DNA of 64,000 nt. Origin: Tepidibacter thalassicus DSM 15285. GTDB lineage: Bacteria; Bacillota; Clostridia; Peptostreptococcales; Peptostreptococcaceae. Position 1 is the stretch's first letter. The number at the start of each line of letters is the position of its first letter. Positions 43,687 through 53,736 of this stretch are shown piece after piece. The notes beneath the pieces were generated by a model. It ran no database searches and was not told where the DNA came from. It saw nothing but the letters and a program-made list of their open reading frames with translations. The stretch spans positions 186,001-250,000 of the forward strand of contig NZ_FQXH01000005.1 of assembly GCF_900129915.1 (NCBI RefSeq), given 5' to 3'. The translations under genes were made by a program, and so were the position numbers.

Positions 43687-43802
43687 TAATACAACAAATT
43701 ATAATTTATTTGTATTAGGGAATAATGTTTATATAAATTATATAAAGTTATTTACTTAAATTAAATTTTGTAGTATCTTTTACCTATGAGAGGAGGTAAA
43801 TT

Positions 43803-45911
43803 ATGTATAAAAATTTTGAAATGGATTTAGCTGGTAGAAAGCTTTCGGTAGAAATTGGAAAAGTTTGTGAAATGTCAAATGGTAGTTGTATGATAAAATA
43901 TGGAGATAGTGTAGTTCTTGTAAATGCTTGTGCTTCATCTGAGCCAAGGGAAGGAATAGATTTTTTTCCTTTAAGTGTTGATTATGAAGAAAGACTTTAT
44001 TCAGTTGGTAAAATACCTGGAGGATTTATAAAAAGAGAAGGAAAACCGTCAGAAAAAGCTATTTTGACTTCAAGGTTAATAGATAGACCTATAAGACCTT
44101 TATTTCCAAAAGGATATAGAAATGATGTACAAGTTGTAGCAACTGTTATGTCTGTAGATCCAAATTGTAGTACTGATATAGTAGCTATGATAGGTTCATC
44201 AGTGGCACTTTCAATATCTGATATTCCATTCAATGGACCTACAGGGTCTGTTTGCATAGGATTAATAGATGGAAAATTTATTGTAAATCCTACAGCTGAA
44301 GAAAAAGAAAAAAGTGATTTAAATTTAATTGTTTCTGGAACTAAAGATGCTATCATGATGGTTGAAGCAGGTGCAAATGAAGTTTCAGAAGAAGTAATGT
44401 TAGATGCAATTATGTTTGCGCATGAAGAAATTAAAAAAATAGTTGAATTTATAGAGGAGATTGTAGAAGAATTAGGTAAAGAAAAGCAAGATGTGGTTTT
44501 ATATAAACCAGCTGAAGAAATAGAAAAAGAGGTCAGAGAATTTGCCACTGAAAAGATGAAAAAAGCTATAAAAACAGTTGAAAAGCTTGAAAGAACTGAA
44601 AATATGGAAAAAGTTAAAGAAGAAACTATTTCTTATTTTGAGGAAAAATATCCAGAAAATATAAAAGACGTGGAAGAAGTTTTACATAGTATAGTTAAAG
44701 AAGAAGTAAGAAGTATGATTATAAATGAAGAAGTAAGACCAGATAATAGAAAATTAGATGAAATAAGACCTATTTGGTCTGAAGTTGGAATTCTTCCAAG
44801 AGCTCATGGTTCAGGGCTTTTTACAAGAGGACAAACTCAAGTTTTAACTGTAACAACTCTTGGAGCTTTAGGTGATGTACAAGTTTTAGATGGTCTTGAG
44901 GATGAAGAATATAAAAGATATATGCATCATTATAATTTTCCACCATATAGTGTTGGTGAAGTTAGACCTTTAAGAGGACCTGGTAGAAGAGAAATAGGAC
45001 ATGGAGCACTTGCGGAAAGGGCACTTGAACCTATGATTCCAAGTAAAGAAGAATTTCCATATACAATTAGACTTGTATCAGAAGTTTTAAGTTCTAATGG
45101 TTCAACATCTCAAGCTAGTGTTTGTGGAAGTACTTTATCGCTTCTTGATGCGGGAGTACCTATAAAAGATATGGTAGCAGGAATTGCCATGGGACTTATA
45201 AAAGAAAATGATAAAGTTGCTATTCTTTCGGATATCCAGGGTATGGAAGATTTTTTAGGAGATATGGATTTTAAAGTAGCAGGTACTGAAAAAGGAATAA
45301 CAGCTATTCAAATGGATATAAAAATAGCAGGTATAGATAAGGATATACTTAAAAGAGCATTGGCTCAAGCGAGAGAAGGTAGAATTCATATATTAAATGA
45401 AATGAAAAAGACGATAGATAAACCTAGGGAAGAAATTTCACCTTATGCTCCAAGAATTATAAAATTAAATGTAGATCCAGATAAGGTTAGGGATATAATA
45501 GGGCCAGGCGGAAAGACAATAACAAAAATAATAGAAGAAACTGGTGTAAAAATAGATATAGAAAAGAATGGAGAAATATTTATAGTATCTTCTGATAATG
45601 ATATGCGAATTAAAGCGAAAGACATGATAATTGCTATAGTTAAAGAACCTGAAGAAGGAGAAATATATAAAGGAAAAGTTACTAGAATAATGAATTTTGG
45701 TGCTTTTGTTGAAATACTTCCAGGTAAAGAAGGGTTAATTCATATTTCAAATATAGCTCATGAAAGAGTAGAAAAAGTTGAAGATGTATTAAAAGTAGGA
45801 GATGAAGTTGAAGTAAAAGTAACAGAAATAGATAAACAAGGGAGAATAAATCTTTCAAGAAAAGCTTTAATTGAAAAAAAAGAAACTGATAAAACTGATA
45901 AAAAAGAATAA
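43803..45911 (+). CDS. pnp: Polyribonucleotide nucleotidyltransferase (PNPase)
   Basis: PNPase degrades RNA phosphorolytically in the 3' to 5' direction. The 702 residues contain the first RNase PH domain ([20 protein letters not shown]), a helical linker, the second RNase PH domain ([60 protein letters not shown]), KH ([20 protein letters not shown]) and S1 ([20 protein letters not shown]). AGAGGAGG precedes the ATG. Confidence 0.98.
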   Translation: MYKNFEMDLAGRKLSVEIGKVCEMSNGSCMIKYGDSVVLVNACASSEPREGIDFFPLSVDYEERLYSVGKIPGGFIKREGKPSEKAILTSRLIDRPIRPLFPKGYRNDVQVVATVMSVDPNCSTDIVAMIGSSVALSISDIPFNGPTGSVCIGLIDGKFIVNPTAEEKEKSDLNLIVSGTKDAIMMVEAGANEVSEEVMLDAIMFAHEEIKKIVEFIEEIVEELGKEKQDVVLYKPAEEIEKEVREFATEKMKKAIKTVEKLERTENMEKVKEETISYFEEKYPENIKDVEEVLHSIVKEEVRSMIINEEVRPDNRKLDEIRPIWSEVGILPRAHGSGLFTRGQTQVLTVTTLGALGDVQVLDGLEDEEYKRYMHHYNFPPYSVGEVRPLRGPGRREIGHGALAERALEPMIPSKEEFPYTIRLVSEVLSSNGSTSQASVCGSTLSLLDAGVPIKDMVAGIAMGLIKENDKVAILSDIQGMEDFLGDMDFKVAGTEKGITAIQMDIKIAGIDKDILKRALAQAREGRIHILNEMKKTIDKPREEISPYAPRIIKLNVDPDKVRDIIGPGGKTITKIIEETGVKIDIEKNGEIFIVSSDNDMRIKAKDMIIAIVKEPEEGEIYKGKVTRIMNFGAFVEILPGKEGLIHISNIAHERVEKVEDVLKVGDEVEVKVTEIDKQGRINLSRKALIEKKETDKTDKKE

Positions 45912-45936
45912 GCACAAAGGAGTGCTTATTTTTTTT
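45907..45936 (+). terminator. Factor-independent terminator after pnp
   Basis: AATAAGCAC (45907-45915) pairs with GTGCTTATT (45922-45930) and is followed by six more T. The pnp stop is in the first arm. Confidence 0.88.
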
Positions 45937-45998
45937 GCATAAATTTATAATTTTTTTAATAAATATATATTGGAAAAACACATAAGGGAGATGAAGTT

Positions 45999-46712
45999 AT
46001 GGTATTAATTTTTAATAAAAAAAAACTATTAACATTAGTTGTTTTATTGTTGTTAGTGGGAATTGGATTTAATTTAAAATATTTTTCGGTAAAATCTTTT
46101 AATAATATTGAAGAACCTTTTTATAGAGGTAATAAGGAAAATTCAAATTATGTAGCTATAACGTGTAATGTAGATTGGGGAAATGAATATATAGATCAAA
46201 TGCTTAAAATATTAGATGAAAAGAATGTAAAGATAACTTTTATGGTAACTGGTAGGTGGGCTGAAAAATATCCTGATATTCTCTTGAAAATAAAAAAAGA
46301 AGGACATGAAATAGGAAATCATGGATATAAACATATTGACTATAGTAAGTTAAATTATAATTTGAATTATAGAGAAATAAAAAAGTCAAAAGAGATAATA
46401 GAAACTATCATTAAAGAAAAAACAGTATTTTTTGAACCGCCATCAGGGTATTATAATAAAGATACTGTGAAAGCAGCTAAAGATTTTGGATATATACCTA
46501 TAAAATGGAGTATAGATACTATAGATTGGAAATATAAAAATAATTATAGTGAAATAATAAAAAAAATTAAATCAAGTAAAATAGAAGATGGAAGTATAAT
46601 TTTAATACATCCAACAAATGGAACTATTCAATCTTTAGAATCAATAATAAATATAGTTAGAGAAAATGGATATGAAGTAGGAAAACTCAGTGATATTTTT
46701 GAAGTTGAATAA
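45999..46712 (+). CDS. ylxY: YlxY-like polysaccharide deacetylase family protein
   Basis: A 237-residue exported or membrane-anchored NodB-fold protein: N-terminal hydrophobic segment (about 9-27) then the deacetylase domain (about 50-235). Motif 2 is intact as IGNHGYKHIDY with its two metal-binding His. Motif 1, usually TFDDG, reads NVDWG, so the second Asp (a metal ligand) is Trp. A similar change is typical of YlxY, so activity is doubtful. The pnp-ylxY-mlpA-ymxH order is as in Bacillus subtilis. GGGAG precedes ATG 45999. Confidence 0.88.
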   Translation: MVLIFNKKKLLTLVVLLLLVGIGFNLKYFSVKSFNNIEEPFYRGNKENSNYVAITCNVDWGNEYIDQMLKILDEKNVKITFMVTGRWAEKYPDILLKIKKEGHEIGNHGYKHIDYSKLNYNLNYREIKKSKEIIETIIKEKTVFFEPPSGYYNKDTVKAAKDFGYIPIKWSIDTIDWKYKNNYSEIIKKIKSSKIEDGSIILIHPTNGTIQSLESIINIVRENGYEVGKLSDIFEVE

Positions 46713-46733
46713 AAATACAATGTAAACTATAAT
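46705..46733 (+). promoter_or_regulatory. Sigma-A promoter for mlpA-ymxH-lysC
   Basis: TTGAAT (46705-46710) and TATAAT (46728-46733) are 17 bases apart. It overlaps the ylxY stop codon and points to the M16 peptidase gene 39 bases on. Confidence 0.7.
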
Positions 46734-46771
46734 TAAATATGTAAAGTTTAGGTCAATAGGGAGGAACAAAT

Positions 46772-48013
46772 GTGTATAAGAAGTACATTCTAGATAATGG
46801 ATTGGTTATAGTAGGGGAAGAAATACCTTATGCAAATTCAGTGAGTTTTGGATTATGGGTAAATGTAGGAACAAGATATGAAGAAAAAAATATAAATGGA
46901 ATGTCTCATTTTATAGAACATATGGTTTTTAAAGGAACTAAAAATAGATCATCAAAAAAAATAGCTCAAGATATAGATAATTTAGGAGGACAAATAAATG
47001 CATTTACCAGCAAAGAAGTTACTTGTTTTTATGTTAAAATGTTAGATGAGCATATTTATACGGGAATTGATGTAATATGTGACATGGTTTTAAATCCACT
47101 TTTTTTGGAGGAAGATATAATTAAAGAAAAATCAGTAGTACTTGAAGAAATTAAAATGTATGATGATTCTCCTGAAGATTTAGCTCATGATTTATTGTTT
47201 GAATTGATTTATAAAGGTAAAGGATTGGGGATGAATATATTAGGAACAGAAGATTCTTTAAGTAATATAAATAGAGAGTCTATTTTAAATTTTTTTAATA
47301 AATATTATGTACCTAGAAATTGTGTAATATCTATTTGTGGTAATTTTAATTTTGAAAATATGGTTAGTTTTTTAAGCGAAAAATTTAAGAAATGGAATAA
47401 TAATAATTTTAATAAAATAACTATTGATAAATGTGAATTTAATAGTGGGATTGTCAGGAAAAATAAAGAGATAGAGCAAGTAAATATGTGTATTGGATTA
47501 AAAAGCATAGAAGTTGAAAGTGACGATGTATATGCACTATCTGTTGTTAATAATATATTTGGAGGAAGTATGAGTTCAAGACTTTTTCAAAATATTAGAG
47601 AGCAAAAGGGTAAAGTTTATTCTATATATTCTTATCCTACTTTACATAAAAAATCAGGAGTTTTAAATGTATTTGCAAGTATGAGCAAAAAGAATTTAAA
47701 GCAAGTATATAATTTGATTATTGATGAGATTAATCTTTTAAAAAGAAATTATTTAACAATAGATGAAATACAAAAAGCTAAAGAACAATTAAAGGGAAAT
47801 TATATATTGGGACTTGAAAGTATTGGAAGTAAAATGATGTCAATAGGAAAGTCGCAACTTTTGCTTAATAAAATACATACTTCAAAAGATATAATAAGTA
47901 ATATAAATAGTATTACTGTTGATGATATTGTAAATGTTATAGATAAAACTTTTGATATAGATAGTATTGCTGTTTGTATAGTTGGTAAGGATATTCAAAA
48001 TATAAATATATAG
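46772..48013 (+). CDS. mlpA: M16-family zinc peptidase MlpA (YmxG)
   Basis: A 413-residue pitrilysin-type peptidase with the inverted zinc motif HFIEH (His46, Glu49, His50) in GMSHFIEHMVFKGT. The downstream Glu is in EEDIIKEKSVVLEEIKMYDD, and the C-terminal half has FGGSMSSRLFQNIREQKGKV. Start is GTG 46772 after AGGGAGG. In Bacillus the homologue affects protease gene expression and lies next to ymxH and dapG, as here. The true substrate is unknown. Confidence 0.94.
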   Translation: MYKKYILDNGLVIVGEEIPYANSVSFGLWVNVGTRYEEKNINGMSHFIEHMVFKGTKNRSSKKIAQDIDNLGGQINAFTSKEVTCFYVKMLDEHIYTGIDVICDMVLNPLFLEEDIIKEKSVVLEEIKMYDDSPEDLAHDLLFELIYKGKGLGMNILGTEDSLSNINRESILNFFNKYYVPRNCVISICGNFNFENMVSFLSEKFKKWNNNNFNKITIDKCEFNSGIVRKNKEIEQVNMCIGLKSIEVESDDVYALSVVNNIFGGSMSSRLFQNIREQKGKVYSIYSYPTLHKKSGVLNVFASMSKKNLKQVYNLIIDEINLLKRNYLTIDEIQKAKEQLKGNYILGLESIGSKMMSIGKSQLLLNKIHTSKDIISNINSITVDDIVNVIDKTFDIDSIAVCIVGKDIQNINI

Positions 48014-48023
48014 GGGGATTAAT

Positions 48024-48269
48024 ATGAAATTATCTTCTATTGCTGGAAAAGAAATTGTCAATTTGACTACTGGAGAAAGATTAGGAATTATAGCAGAATC
48101 TGATTTAGTTGTAGACGAAACTACAGGTAAAATAATTTCTCTTGTTATTCCTAGAGACAGGAGTTTTTTTTCTTTTAGGCGAGATAAGTCTGTTTTGGAG
48201 GTACCTTGGAAAAATGTGAAAAAAATAGGTAATGATATGATAATAATTGAATATGAAGGAAATATCTAA
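48024..48269 (+). CDS. ymxH: PRC-barrel protein YlmC/YmxH family
   Basis: An 81-residue single PRC-barrel domain protein, with SIAGKEIVNLTTGERLGIIA and SFFSFRRDKSVLEVPWKNVK. Members with this build accompany mlpA in Firmicutes and are often linked with sporulation, with no firm biochemical role. AGGGGG precedes ATG 48024. Confidence 0.9.
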   Translation: MKLSSIAGKEIVNLTTGERLGIIAESDLVVDETTGKIISLVIPRDRSFFSFRRDKSVLEVPWKNVKKIGNDMIIIEYEGNI

Positions 48270-48286
48270 CTGTGGAGGGCATAAAT

Positions 48287-49504
48287 ATGAATATATTAGT
48301 TCAAAAATTTGGAGGAACATCAGTAGAATCTTATGAAAAAATGATTAAAGTATCTAGAATAATAAAGGAATATAAAGATAATGGATATGATTTAGTTGTT
48401 GTAGTTTCAGCCATGGGAAGAAAGGGAGCACCATATGCAACGGATACATTAATACAATTATGTAGACAAGTGAATGAAGATGTATCTTTAAGAGAACTCG
48501 ATCTTATAATGTCTTGTGGAGAAATAATATCAGGAAGTATACTGGTTAATGTTTTGAAAAATATTGGAATAGATTCTGTGTTACTTACAGGAGCTCAAGC
48601 TGGAATAATAACTAATGGAAAGTATGGAGATTCTACAGTTATAGATGTAGATGTTACTAGAATATATGATGAGCTATCTAGGGGTAGAGTAGTTGTTGTA
48701 ACTGGTTTTCAAGGAATAACAAAAGATGGAGAGATTACAACTTTAGGAAGAGGGGGAAGTGATACATCAGCTGTTATAATAGGAAAAGGATTGGGAGCAA
48801 AATTTGTTGAAATATATACTGATGTAGATGGAATAATGACAGCCGATCCTAAAATAGAGCCTAATGCTAAAATTATTAAAAATATAGATTATGATGAAGT
48901 ATTTCAAATGGCAGAAAAGGGAGCAAAAGTAATTCATCCTAGAGCAGTGGAAATAGCAAAAAATGGAAATATTGTGTTGAGGATAAAAAATACATTAGGT
49001 TCAAAAGAAGGAACAAATATATGTTCATATAATGTTACTAATATAGATTCTTATAAAATTAATGATAAAAACTTAATAACAGCTATAGCGCATAAAAATG
49101 ATATAGTTCAAGTTATGATAAAGAATTGTAAAGATGATATGTTTACTGATATATTAAATGAAATAGAGAAGAATGATATAAGTATAGATATGATTAATTT
49201 TTTTGTAGGAGAAAAGGTATTTACAATAGATGCTAATAAACTTAAAGTGCTTAAGAGTATACTTGAATCTTATAATGTAGATTATGATGTAGTAGCAAAC
49301 TGTTCAAAAGTTACTTTAATAGGTTCGAGAATAAATGGAATACCTGGGGTTATGGCAAAAATAGTGAAAGCTTTATCTAAAAAAGGTATAAAAATACTTC
49401 AAACATCAGATTCTCATATGACTATATCTTGTTTAATAAATGAAAAAGATTTAAAAGATGCTGTTAATGCTCTTCATGAAGAGTTTGGTTTGTTTGAAAA
49501 ATAA
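48287..49504 (+). CDS. Aspartate kinase
   Basis: Aspartokinase starts lysine, threonine, methionine and diaminopimelate synthesis. The 405 residues begin MNILVQKFGGTSVESYEKM, have LITGAQA-like VLLTGAQAGIITNGKYGD, TTLGRGGSDTSAVIIGKGLG and EIYTDVDGIMTADP, then two ACT regulatory domains (about 265-400). The placement after ymxH matches dapG of Bacillus subtilis, but dapA, asd and spoVF are absent, so the allosteric class (DapG, LysC or ThrD type) is open. I chose ATG 48287 with TGGAGGGC upstream. Confidence 0.94.
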   Translation: MNILVQKFGGTSVESYEKMIKVSRIIKEYKDNGYDLVVVVSAMGRKGAPYATDTLIQLCRQVNEDVSLRELDLIMSCGEIISGSILVNVLKNIGIDSVLLTGAQAGIITNGKYGDSTVIDVDVTRIYDELSRGRVVVVTGFQGITKDGEITTLGRGGSDTSAVIIGKGLGAKFVEIYTDVDGIMTADPKIEPNAKIIKNIDYDEVFQMAEKGAKVIHPRAVEIAKNGNIVLRIKNTLGSKEGTNICSYNVTNIDSYKINDKNLITAIAHKNDIVQVMIKNCKDDMFTDILNEIEKNDISIDMINFFVGEKVFTIDANKLKVLKSILESYNVDYDVVANCSKVTLIGSRINGIPGVMAKIVKALSKKGIKILQTSDSHMTISCLINEKDLKDAVNALHEEFGLFEK

Positions 49505-49533
49505 GCTACTTAGAAATAGTAGCTTATTTTTTT
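49499..49533 (+). terminator. Factor-independent terminator after the aspartate kinase gene
   Basis: AATAAGCTACT pairs with AGTAGCTTATT around TAGAAAT and runs into more T. The stop codon lies in the first arm. Confidence 0.88.
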
Positions 49534-49601
49534 GTCTTAAATTTTATACTATTGGGTAAAATAAATTTATGAATTAAAATTTTATAAGTAGGAGTGTTGT
49601 T

Positions 49602-50315
49602 ATGGATAAAAAGAAAAGTGAAGGTAAGAAAAAAGATAAAGATATGGTAGAAGATATTAAACAGTTAGGTGTTCCTAATTTGTCTTTAGAGAATAAAGAA
49701 ATTCAATGTATAACTATTATAGGAGAAATAGAAGGACATATGGTATCTGCTCCACAAAAAAAAGCTACTAAGTATGAACATATAATACCCCAATTATATG
49801 CAATAGAAGAAAATCCTAATATAAAAGGTGTATTAATAATACTAAATACAGTAGGAGGGGATGTAGAAGCTGGACTTGCAATATCTGAACTTATAAATAG
49901 CTTATCAAAACATACTGTTACATTAGTTTTAGGAGGAAGTCATAGCATAGGTGTGCCTTTAGCTACTTCAGGAGATTATTCATTTATAGCACCAACTGCC
50001 ACTATGACAATTCATCCAATAAGAATGAGTGGACTTGTAATAGGTGTAAGTGAAACTTTTGAGTATTTTAGAAAAATGCAAGAAAGAATAATAAGCTTTA
50101 TAACTAGAACATCTAAAATTGATAGAAATACTTTATATAAACTTATGAATTCTAAAGACGAGCTTGTAAATGATGTTGGAAGTGTACTTATAGGAGAAGA
50201 AGCTGTGAAATATGGTTTAATAAATGAAGTGGGAGGATTAAAAGAAGCTTTAGGACATATTAAAAAATTAATTTCTAATGAAAAGTTGCAGGAAAATTCC
50301 CAGAAAAATAAATAA
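49602..50315 (+). CDS. tepA: ClpP-like translocation-enhancing protein TepA (YmfB)
   Basis: A 237-residue ClpP/crotonase-fold serine peptidase-like protein. The nucleophile is expected in LVLGGSHSIGVPLATSGD, the catalytic His in TATMTIHPIRMSG, and NTVGGDVEAGLAI shapes the active-site helix. In Bacillus the homologue aids secretion and germination-linked processing. It lies before ftsK/spoIIIE as in Bacillus subtilis. A possible promoter TTGGGT (49552), 17 bases, TAAAAT (49575-49580) precedes it. Confidence 0.9.
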   Translation: MDKKKSEGKKKDKDMVEDIKQLGVPNLSLENKEIQCITIIGEIEGHMVSAPQKKATKYEHIIPQLYAIEENPNIKGVLIILNTVGGDVEAGLAISELINSLSKHTVTLVLGGSHSIGVPLATSGDYSFIAPTATMTIHPIRMSGLVIGVSETFEYFRKMQERIISFITRTSKIDRNTLYKLMNSKDELVNDVGSVLIGEEAVKYGLINEVGGLKEALGHIKKLISNEKLQENSQKNK

Positions 50316-50334
50316 TATGTTATAATTAAACAAT

Positions 50335-50367
50335 AAAAGTGTTAATGTCTTAGACATTAGCACTTTT
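50335..50367 (+). terminator. Hairpin between tepA and ftsK
   Basis: AAAAGTGTTAATGTCT (50335-50350) pairs with AGACATTAGCACTTTT (50352-50367) with a single G-U and a very short loop. It ends in four T plus ATT, a moderate terminator that may serve both strands. Confidence 0.65.
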
Positions 50368-50437
50368 ATTAATGTAATAATATATTGTATTCATGTAAAT
50401 AATGGAAGATAGTTTATTATTTAAAGAGGTGATTTTT

Positions 50438-52681
50438 TTGAAAAAAAGAAAAAATAAAAAGGGAAAGAAGTATCAAATTAAGTTAGATAACAAATTTAAG
50501 CAGGAATTAAATTCTTTAAGTTTAATATTTTTAGGATTGTTTCTTTCTTATAGTTTAAAAACTGATTCTATGGGGAAAATAGGTCATTTTATTAAAGTTA
50601 TGTTTTTGGGTTTTTTTTCAAAATTATCTATAGTTATTCCATATGTAATAATGTGTTTAGGAATTATATATTTAATTGATAATGAAAAACTTAAAAAATT
50701 TAAAAATTATAAGTTATATTATCTTATTATATTTATTGTAATGTTAATTTATGGATTAATGAAAAAGGATTTTATACCTATAGACAGTCCTTTTTTACCA
50801 GAAAATTTAAAGGTTATTTTTTCTATATCAATTGAGGGAAATGGAAGTGGAATATTTAGTACTATAATAGCTTATTATTTTATAAAATTATTTGGAGTAA
50901 AAGGATCTTACATAGTTGGCATTTTTTGTTTAACAACTATTATTTTATTTAATTTTAATATATCCATAAAAGAAATTATAAATAATATAAAAAATTTATT
51001 AGTAGATAATTTTGTTGTTTTTAAGAATTTTGTTATAAATTTTGTAGTTGTTGAAGAAAAAACAACTAAAAAAATAAAAAAGAAAAATATAAAAAAAGAA
51101 GAACATATGCTACAGGATGAAGTTGAGGAAGATAAGCCTATAAAAATAGTAGAGTTTAATAATAAGGATGAAAATACAAAGCAACATAGTATTGAAGTTA
51201 AAAATAATGCAAATGTAAAAAGTGAAGAAGATGTAAAAATAGTTGCAAATTTTGAAAGTGAAAAGTTTTTAGATTATAAAAAACCTAGTACAGATTTGTT
51301 GTTTGAGTCAAATAATACAGTTGACTTGAAAGATAAAAAACAAATATTGAAAAATGCAAAGCTTTTAGAAAGAACATTAAAGGATTTTGGAGTTGAAGCT
51401 CAAATAAATCAAGTTACTAAAGGGCCTACTATAACAAGATATGAAATTCAACCTAAAGCAGGTGTTAAAGTTAGTAAAATAGTAGGGCTTGTAGATGATA
51501 TAGCTTTAAGTTTAGCGGCAAAAAGTATAAGAATTGAAGCTCCTATACCAGGAAAATCTGCAATTGGAATTGAAGTTCCGAATGATGAAGTTCAACTTGT
51601 TACATTGAGGGAAGTTATAGAATCAGATGAGTTTTTAAATAATGATTCAAAACTTTCGTTTGCACTTGGCAAGGATATATCAGGTATGTCTGTAGTTACG
51701 GATATAGCTAAAATGCCACATTTGCTTATAGCGGGTGCTACAGGTTCTGGTAAAAGTGTTTGTGTAAATACTTTGATAAACAGTATATTGTATAAAGCAA
51801 ATCCTGATGAAGTTAAATTTTTGATGATAGATCCAAAGGTTGTTGAACTTACTAATTATAATGGAATTCCACATCTTTTAATACCGGTAGTTACTGATCC
51901 TAAAAAAGCTGCTTATGCTTTAAATTGGGCTGTTACTGAAATGAATAGGAGATATAAGTTGTTTGCGGAAAACTCAGTAAGAGATATAAATAGTTATAAT
52001 GCAAAAGCAGAAGAAAAGCTTTCTAAAATTGTAATTATAATAGATGAGCTTGCTGATTTGATGATGGTAAGTCCTAATGAAGTGGAAGATGCTATATGTA
52101 GATTAGCTCAAATGGCAAGGGCTGCTGGAATGCATCTTATAGTTGCAACACAAAGACCTTCTGTTGATGTTATAACAGGAGTTATTAAAGCTAATATTCC
52201 TTCCAGAATTGCTTTTGCGGTATCATCTCAAGCAGATTCTAGAACTATACTTGATATGGGGGGAGCAGAGAAGTTACTTGGTAAAGGAGATATGTTGTTT
52301 TATCCTGTTGGGGCTCCTAAACCTGTAAGACTTCAAGGTGCTTTTATTTCTGATAAGGAGGTAGAAGGTGTTGTTAATTTTGTTAAAAGTCAAGTAGAAG
52401 AAGTAAATTATACTGAAGATATATTAGAAAATATAAATAAAGGGATTAATTTGGATTCATCAGATGAAGATGATCTGTTAAGTGAAGCTATAGAATTAGT
52501 TGTGAATGCAGGTCAAGCTTCTGCTTCTATGCTTCAAAGAAAGTTTAGAATAGGTTATAATAGAGCAGCAAGACTTATCGATCAAATGGAAGAAAGAGGG
52601 TTAATAGGACCTAGTGAAGGAAGTAAGCCTAGAAAAGTTTTGATAACTAAAGAAGAATATGAAAGTACGGTAGGTGAGTGA
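50438..52681 (+). CDS. ftsK: DNA translocase FtsK/SpoIIIE family
   Basis: A septal DNA pump that clears chromosomes from the division or sporulation septum. The 747 residues have four N-terminal membrane helices (about 25-190), a charged linker (to about 300), the motor with Walker [10 protein letters not shown] at about 433 and Walker [14 protein letters not shown], and a C-terminal winged-helix gamma domain (about 675-740) that reads DNA polarity ([20 protein letters not shown]). I chose TTG 50438 with AAAGAGGTG 6 bases before; ATG 50402 in the same frame has no site. FtsK and SpoIIIE cannot be told apart by sequence alone. Confidence 0.95.
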   Translation: MKKRKNKKGKKYQIKLDNKFKQELNSLSLIFLGLFLSYSLKTDSMGKIGHFIKVMFLGFFSKLSIVIPYVIMCLGIIYLIDNEKLKKFKNYKLYYLIIFIVMLIYGLMKKDFIPIDSPFLPENLKVIFSISIEGNGSGIFSTIIAYYFIKLFGVKGSYIVGIFCLTTIILFNFNISIKEIINNIKNLLVDNFVVFKNFVINFVVVEEKTTKKIKKKNIKKEEHMLQDEVEEDKPIKIVEFNNKDENTKQHSIEVKNNANVKSEEDVKIVANFESEKFLDYKKPSTDLLFESNNTVDLKDKKQILKNAKLLERTLKDFGVEAQINQVTKGPTITRYEIQPKAGVKVSKIVGLVDDIALSLAAKSIRIEAPIPGKSAIGIEVPNDEVQLVTLREVIESDEFLNNDSKLSFALGKDISGMSVVTDIAKMPHLLIAGATGSGKSVCVNTLINSILYKANPDEVKFLMIDPKVVELTNYNGIPHLLIPVVTDPKKAAYALNWAVTEMNRRYKLFAENSVRDINSYNAKAEEKLSKIVIIIDELADLMMVSPNEVEDAICRLAQMARAAGMHLIVATQRPSVDVITGVIKANIPSRIAFAVSSQADSRTILDMGGAEKLLGKGDMLFYPVGAPKPVRLQGAFISDKEVEGVVNFVKSQVEEVNYTEDILENINKGINLDSSDEDDLLSEAIELVVNAGQASASMLQRKFRIGYNRAARLIDQMEERGLIGPSEGSKPRKVLITKEEYESTVGE

Positions 52682-52682
52682 T

Positions 52683-53732
52683 TTGAATAGGGGTATAGAT
52701 ATAGAAAATGCTTTTAAATTTGAAGATGTAATATTTGTTGATGTGAGATCTCCTTTAGAATATGAAGAAGATAGAATTATTAATTCTATTAATATTCCTA
52801 TTTTAGATGATAAAGAAAGAAAAATAGTTGGAACAATATATAAAAAGCAAGGAAAAGAATTTGCAATAGAAAAGGGATTAGAGTTTGTTTCAAAAAAAAT
52901 TAAAAATTTATATATACAATTTAATGATTTATCTAAAAGTTATAAAAATATAGTTGTGTATTGTTCAAGAGGTGGAATGAGAAGTGGGTCAGTTGTAAAT
53001 TTTTTGTTAAATTTAGGAATAAGTGTATATCAGCTTAAAGGAGGATATAAAAGTTATAGAAATTATGTTATAAATTTCTTAGAAAATATAGATAAAAATT
53101 ATAGATTTATTGTTCTTCATGGATTAACTGGAGTTGGAAAAACAGATGCTATTAGGTATTTAAATGAGAAAGGGCTTAGAGGTTTGGATTTGGAGAGTTT
53201 GGCTAGAAATTGCGGATCTGTATTTGGGCATGTTTGTTTTAATGATAATCCCCCTAGTCAAAAGTTATTTGAATCGTTAATATTTGATTACATAAGAAAT
53301 TCAAATTCTAAATATATATTTATAGAGAGTGAAAGTAAAAGGATAGGATCAGTTCTTATTCCAAATAGTGTATATGATACTATGATAAAAGATGGATATC
53401 ATGTTTTGTTTGAAAGTGATATTGAGTTTAGAGTTAAAAGGTTAGTTGATCAGTACATAAATTTAAATTGTAAAAATGATATTGTAATTTTAGAATGTTT
53501 AGAAAAATTAAGAAAGAGATTAGGAAATGAGAAAATAGATTATTTGATTGAACAGTTAAATTTAAAAGAGTATGCTATAATAGCAAAAGAACTTATTATT
53601 AATTATTATGATCCTTTATATAAGTATTCTATTAATAAGTTTAATTATAATGATATTATAAGTTGTGATGATTTTGAAAAAGCCATGGCAAAATTAATTA
53701 AAATTTACCAAAGATTAAAAGAAGGGAGTTAA
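52683..53732 (+). CDS. mnmH: tRNA 2-selenouridine synthase MnmH (SelU)
   Basis: MnmH replaces sulfur with selenium at the wobble 2-thiouridine of some tRNAs through a geranyl intermediate. The 349 residues have a rhodanese domain (about 10-135) with the active Cys in VYCSRGGMRSGS, then a P-loop domain (HGLTGVGKTDAI near 155). I chose TTG 52683 because TAGGTGAGTG lies upstream; GTG 52674 overlaps the ftsK end. It implies that the host makes selenophosphate, though selD is not in the window. It lies between ftsK and rimO. Confidence 0.93.
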   Translation: MNRGIDIENAFKFEDVIFVDVRSPLEYEEDRIINSINIPILDDKERKIVGTIYKKQGKEFAIEKGLEFVSKKIKNLYIQFNDLSKSYKNIVVYCSRGGMRSGSVVNFLLNLGISVYQLKGGYKSYRNYVINFLENIDKNYRFIVLHGLTGVGKTDAIRYLNEKGLRGLDLESLARNCGSVFGHVCFNDNPPSQKLFESLIFDYIRNSNSKYIFIESESKRIGSVLIPNSVYDTMIKDGYHVLFESDIEFRVKRLVDQYINLNCKNDIVILECLEKLRKRLGNEKIDYLIEQLNLKEYAIIAKELIINYYDPLYKYSINKFNYNDIISCDDFEKAMAKLIKIYQRLKEGS

Positions 53733-53736
53733 ATAT

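Noticed and set aside
43997-44548. Minus-strand frame of 183 codons inside pnp
   Set aside because: Low-complexity Ser/Ile/Phe-rich translation, full overlap with a certain gene and no ribosome binding site.
50402-50437. Upstream ATG for ftsK at 50402
   Set aside because: It has no ribosome binding site, while TTG 50438 has AAAGAGGTG at good spacing and gives a typical basic N-terminus.
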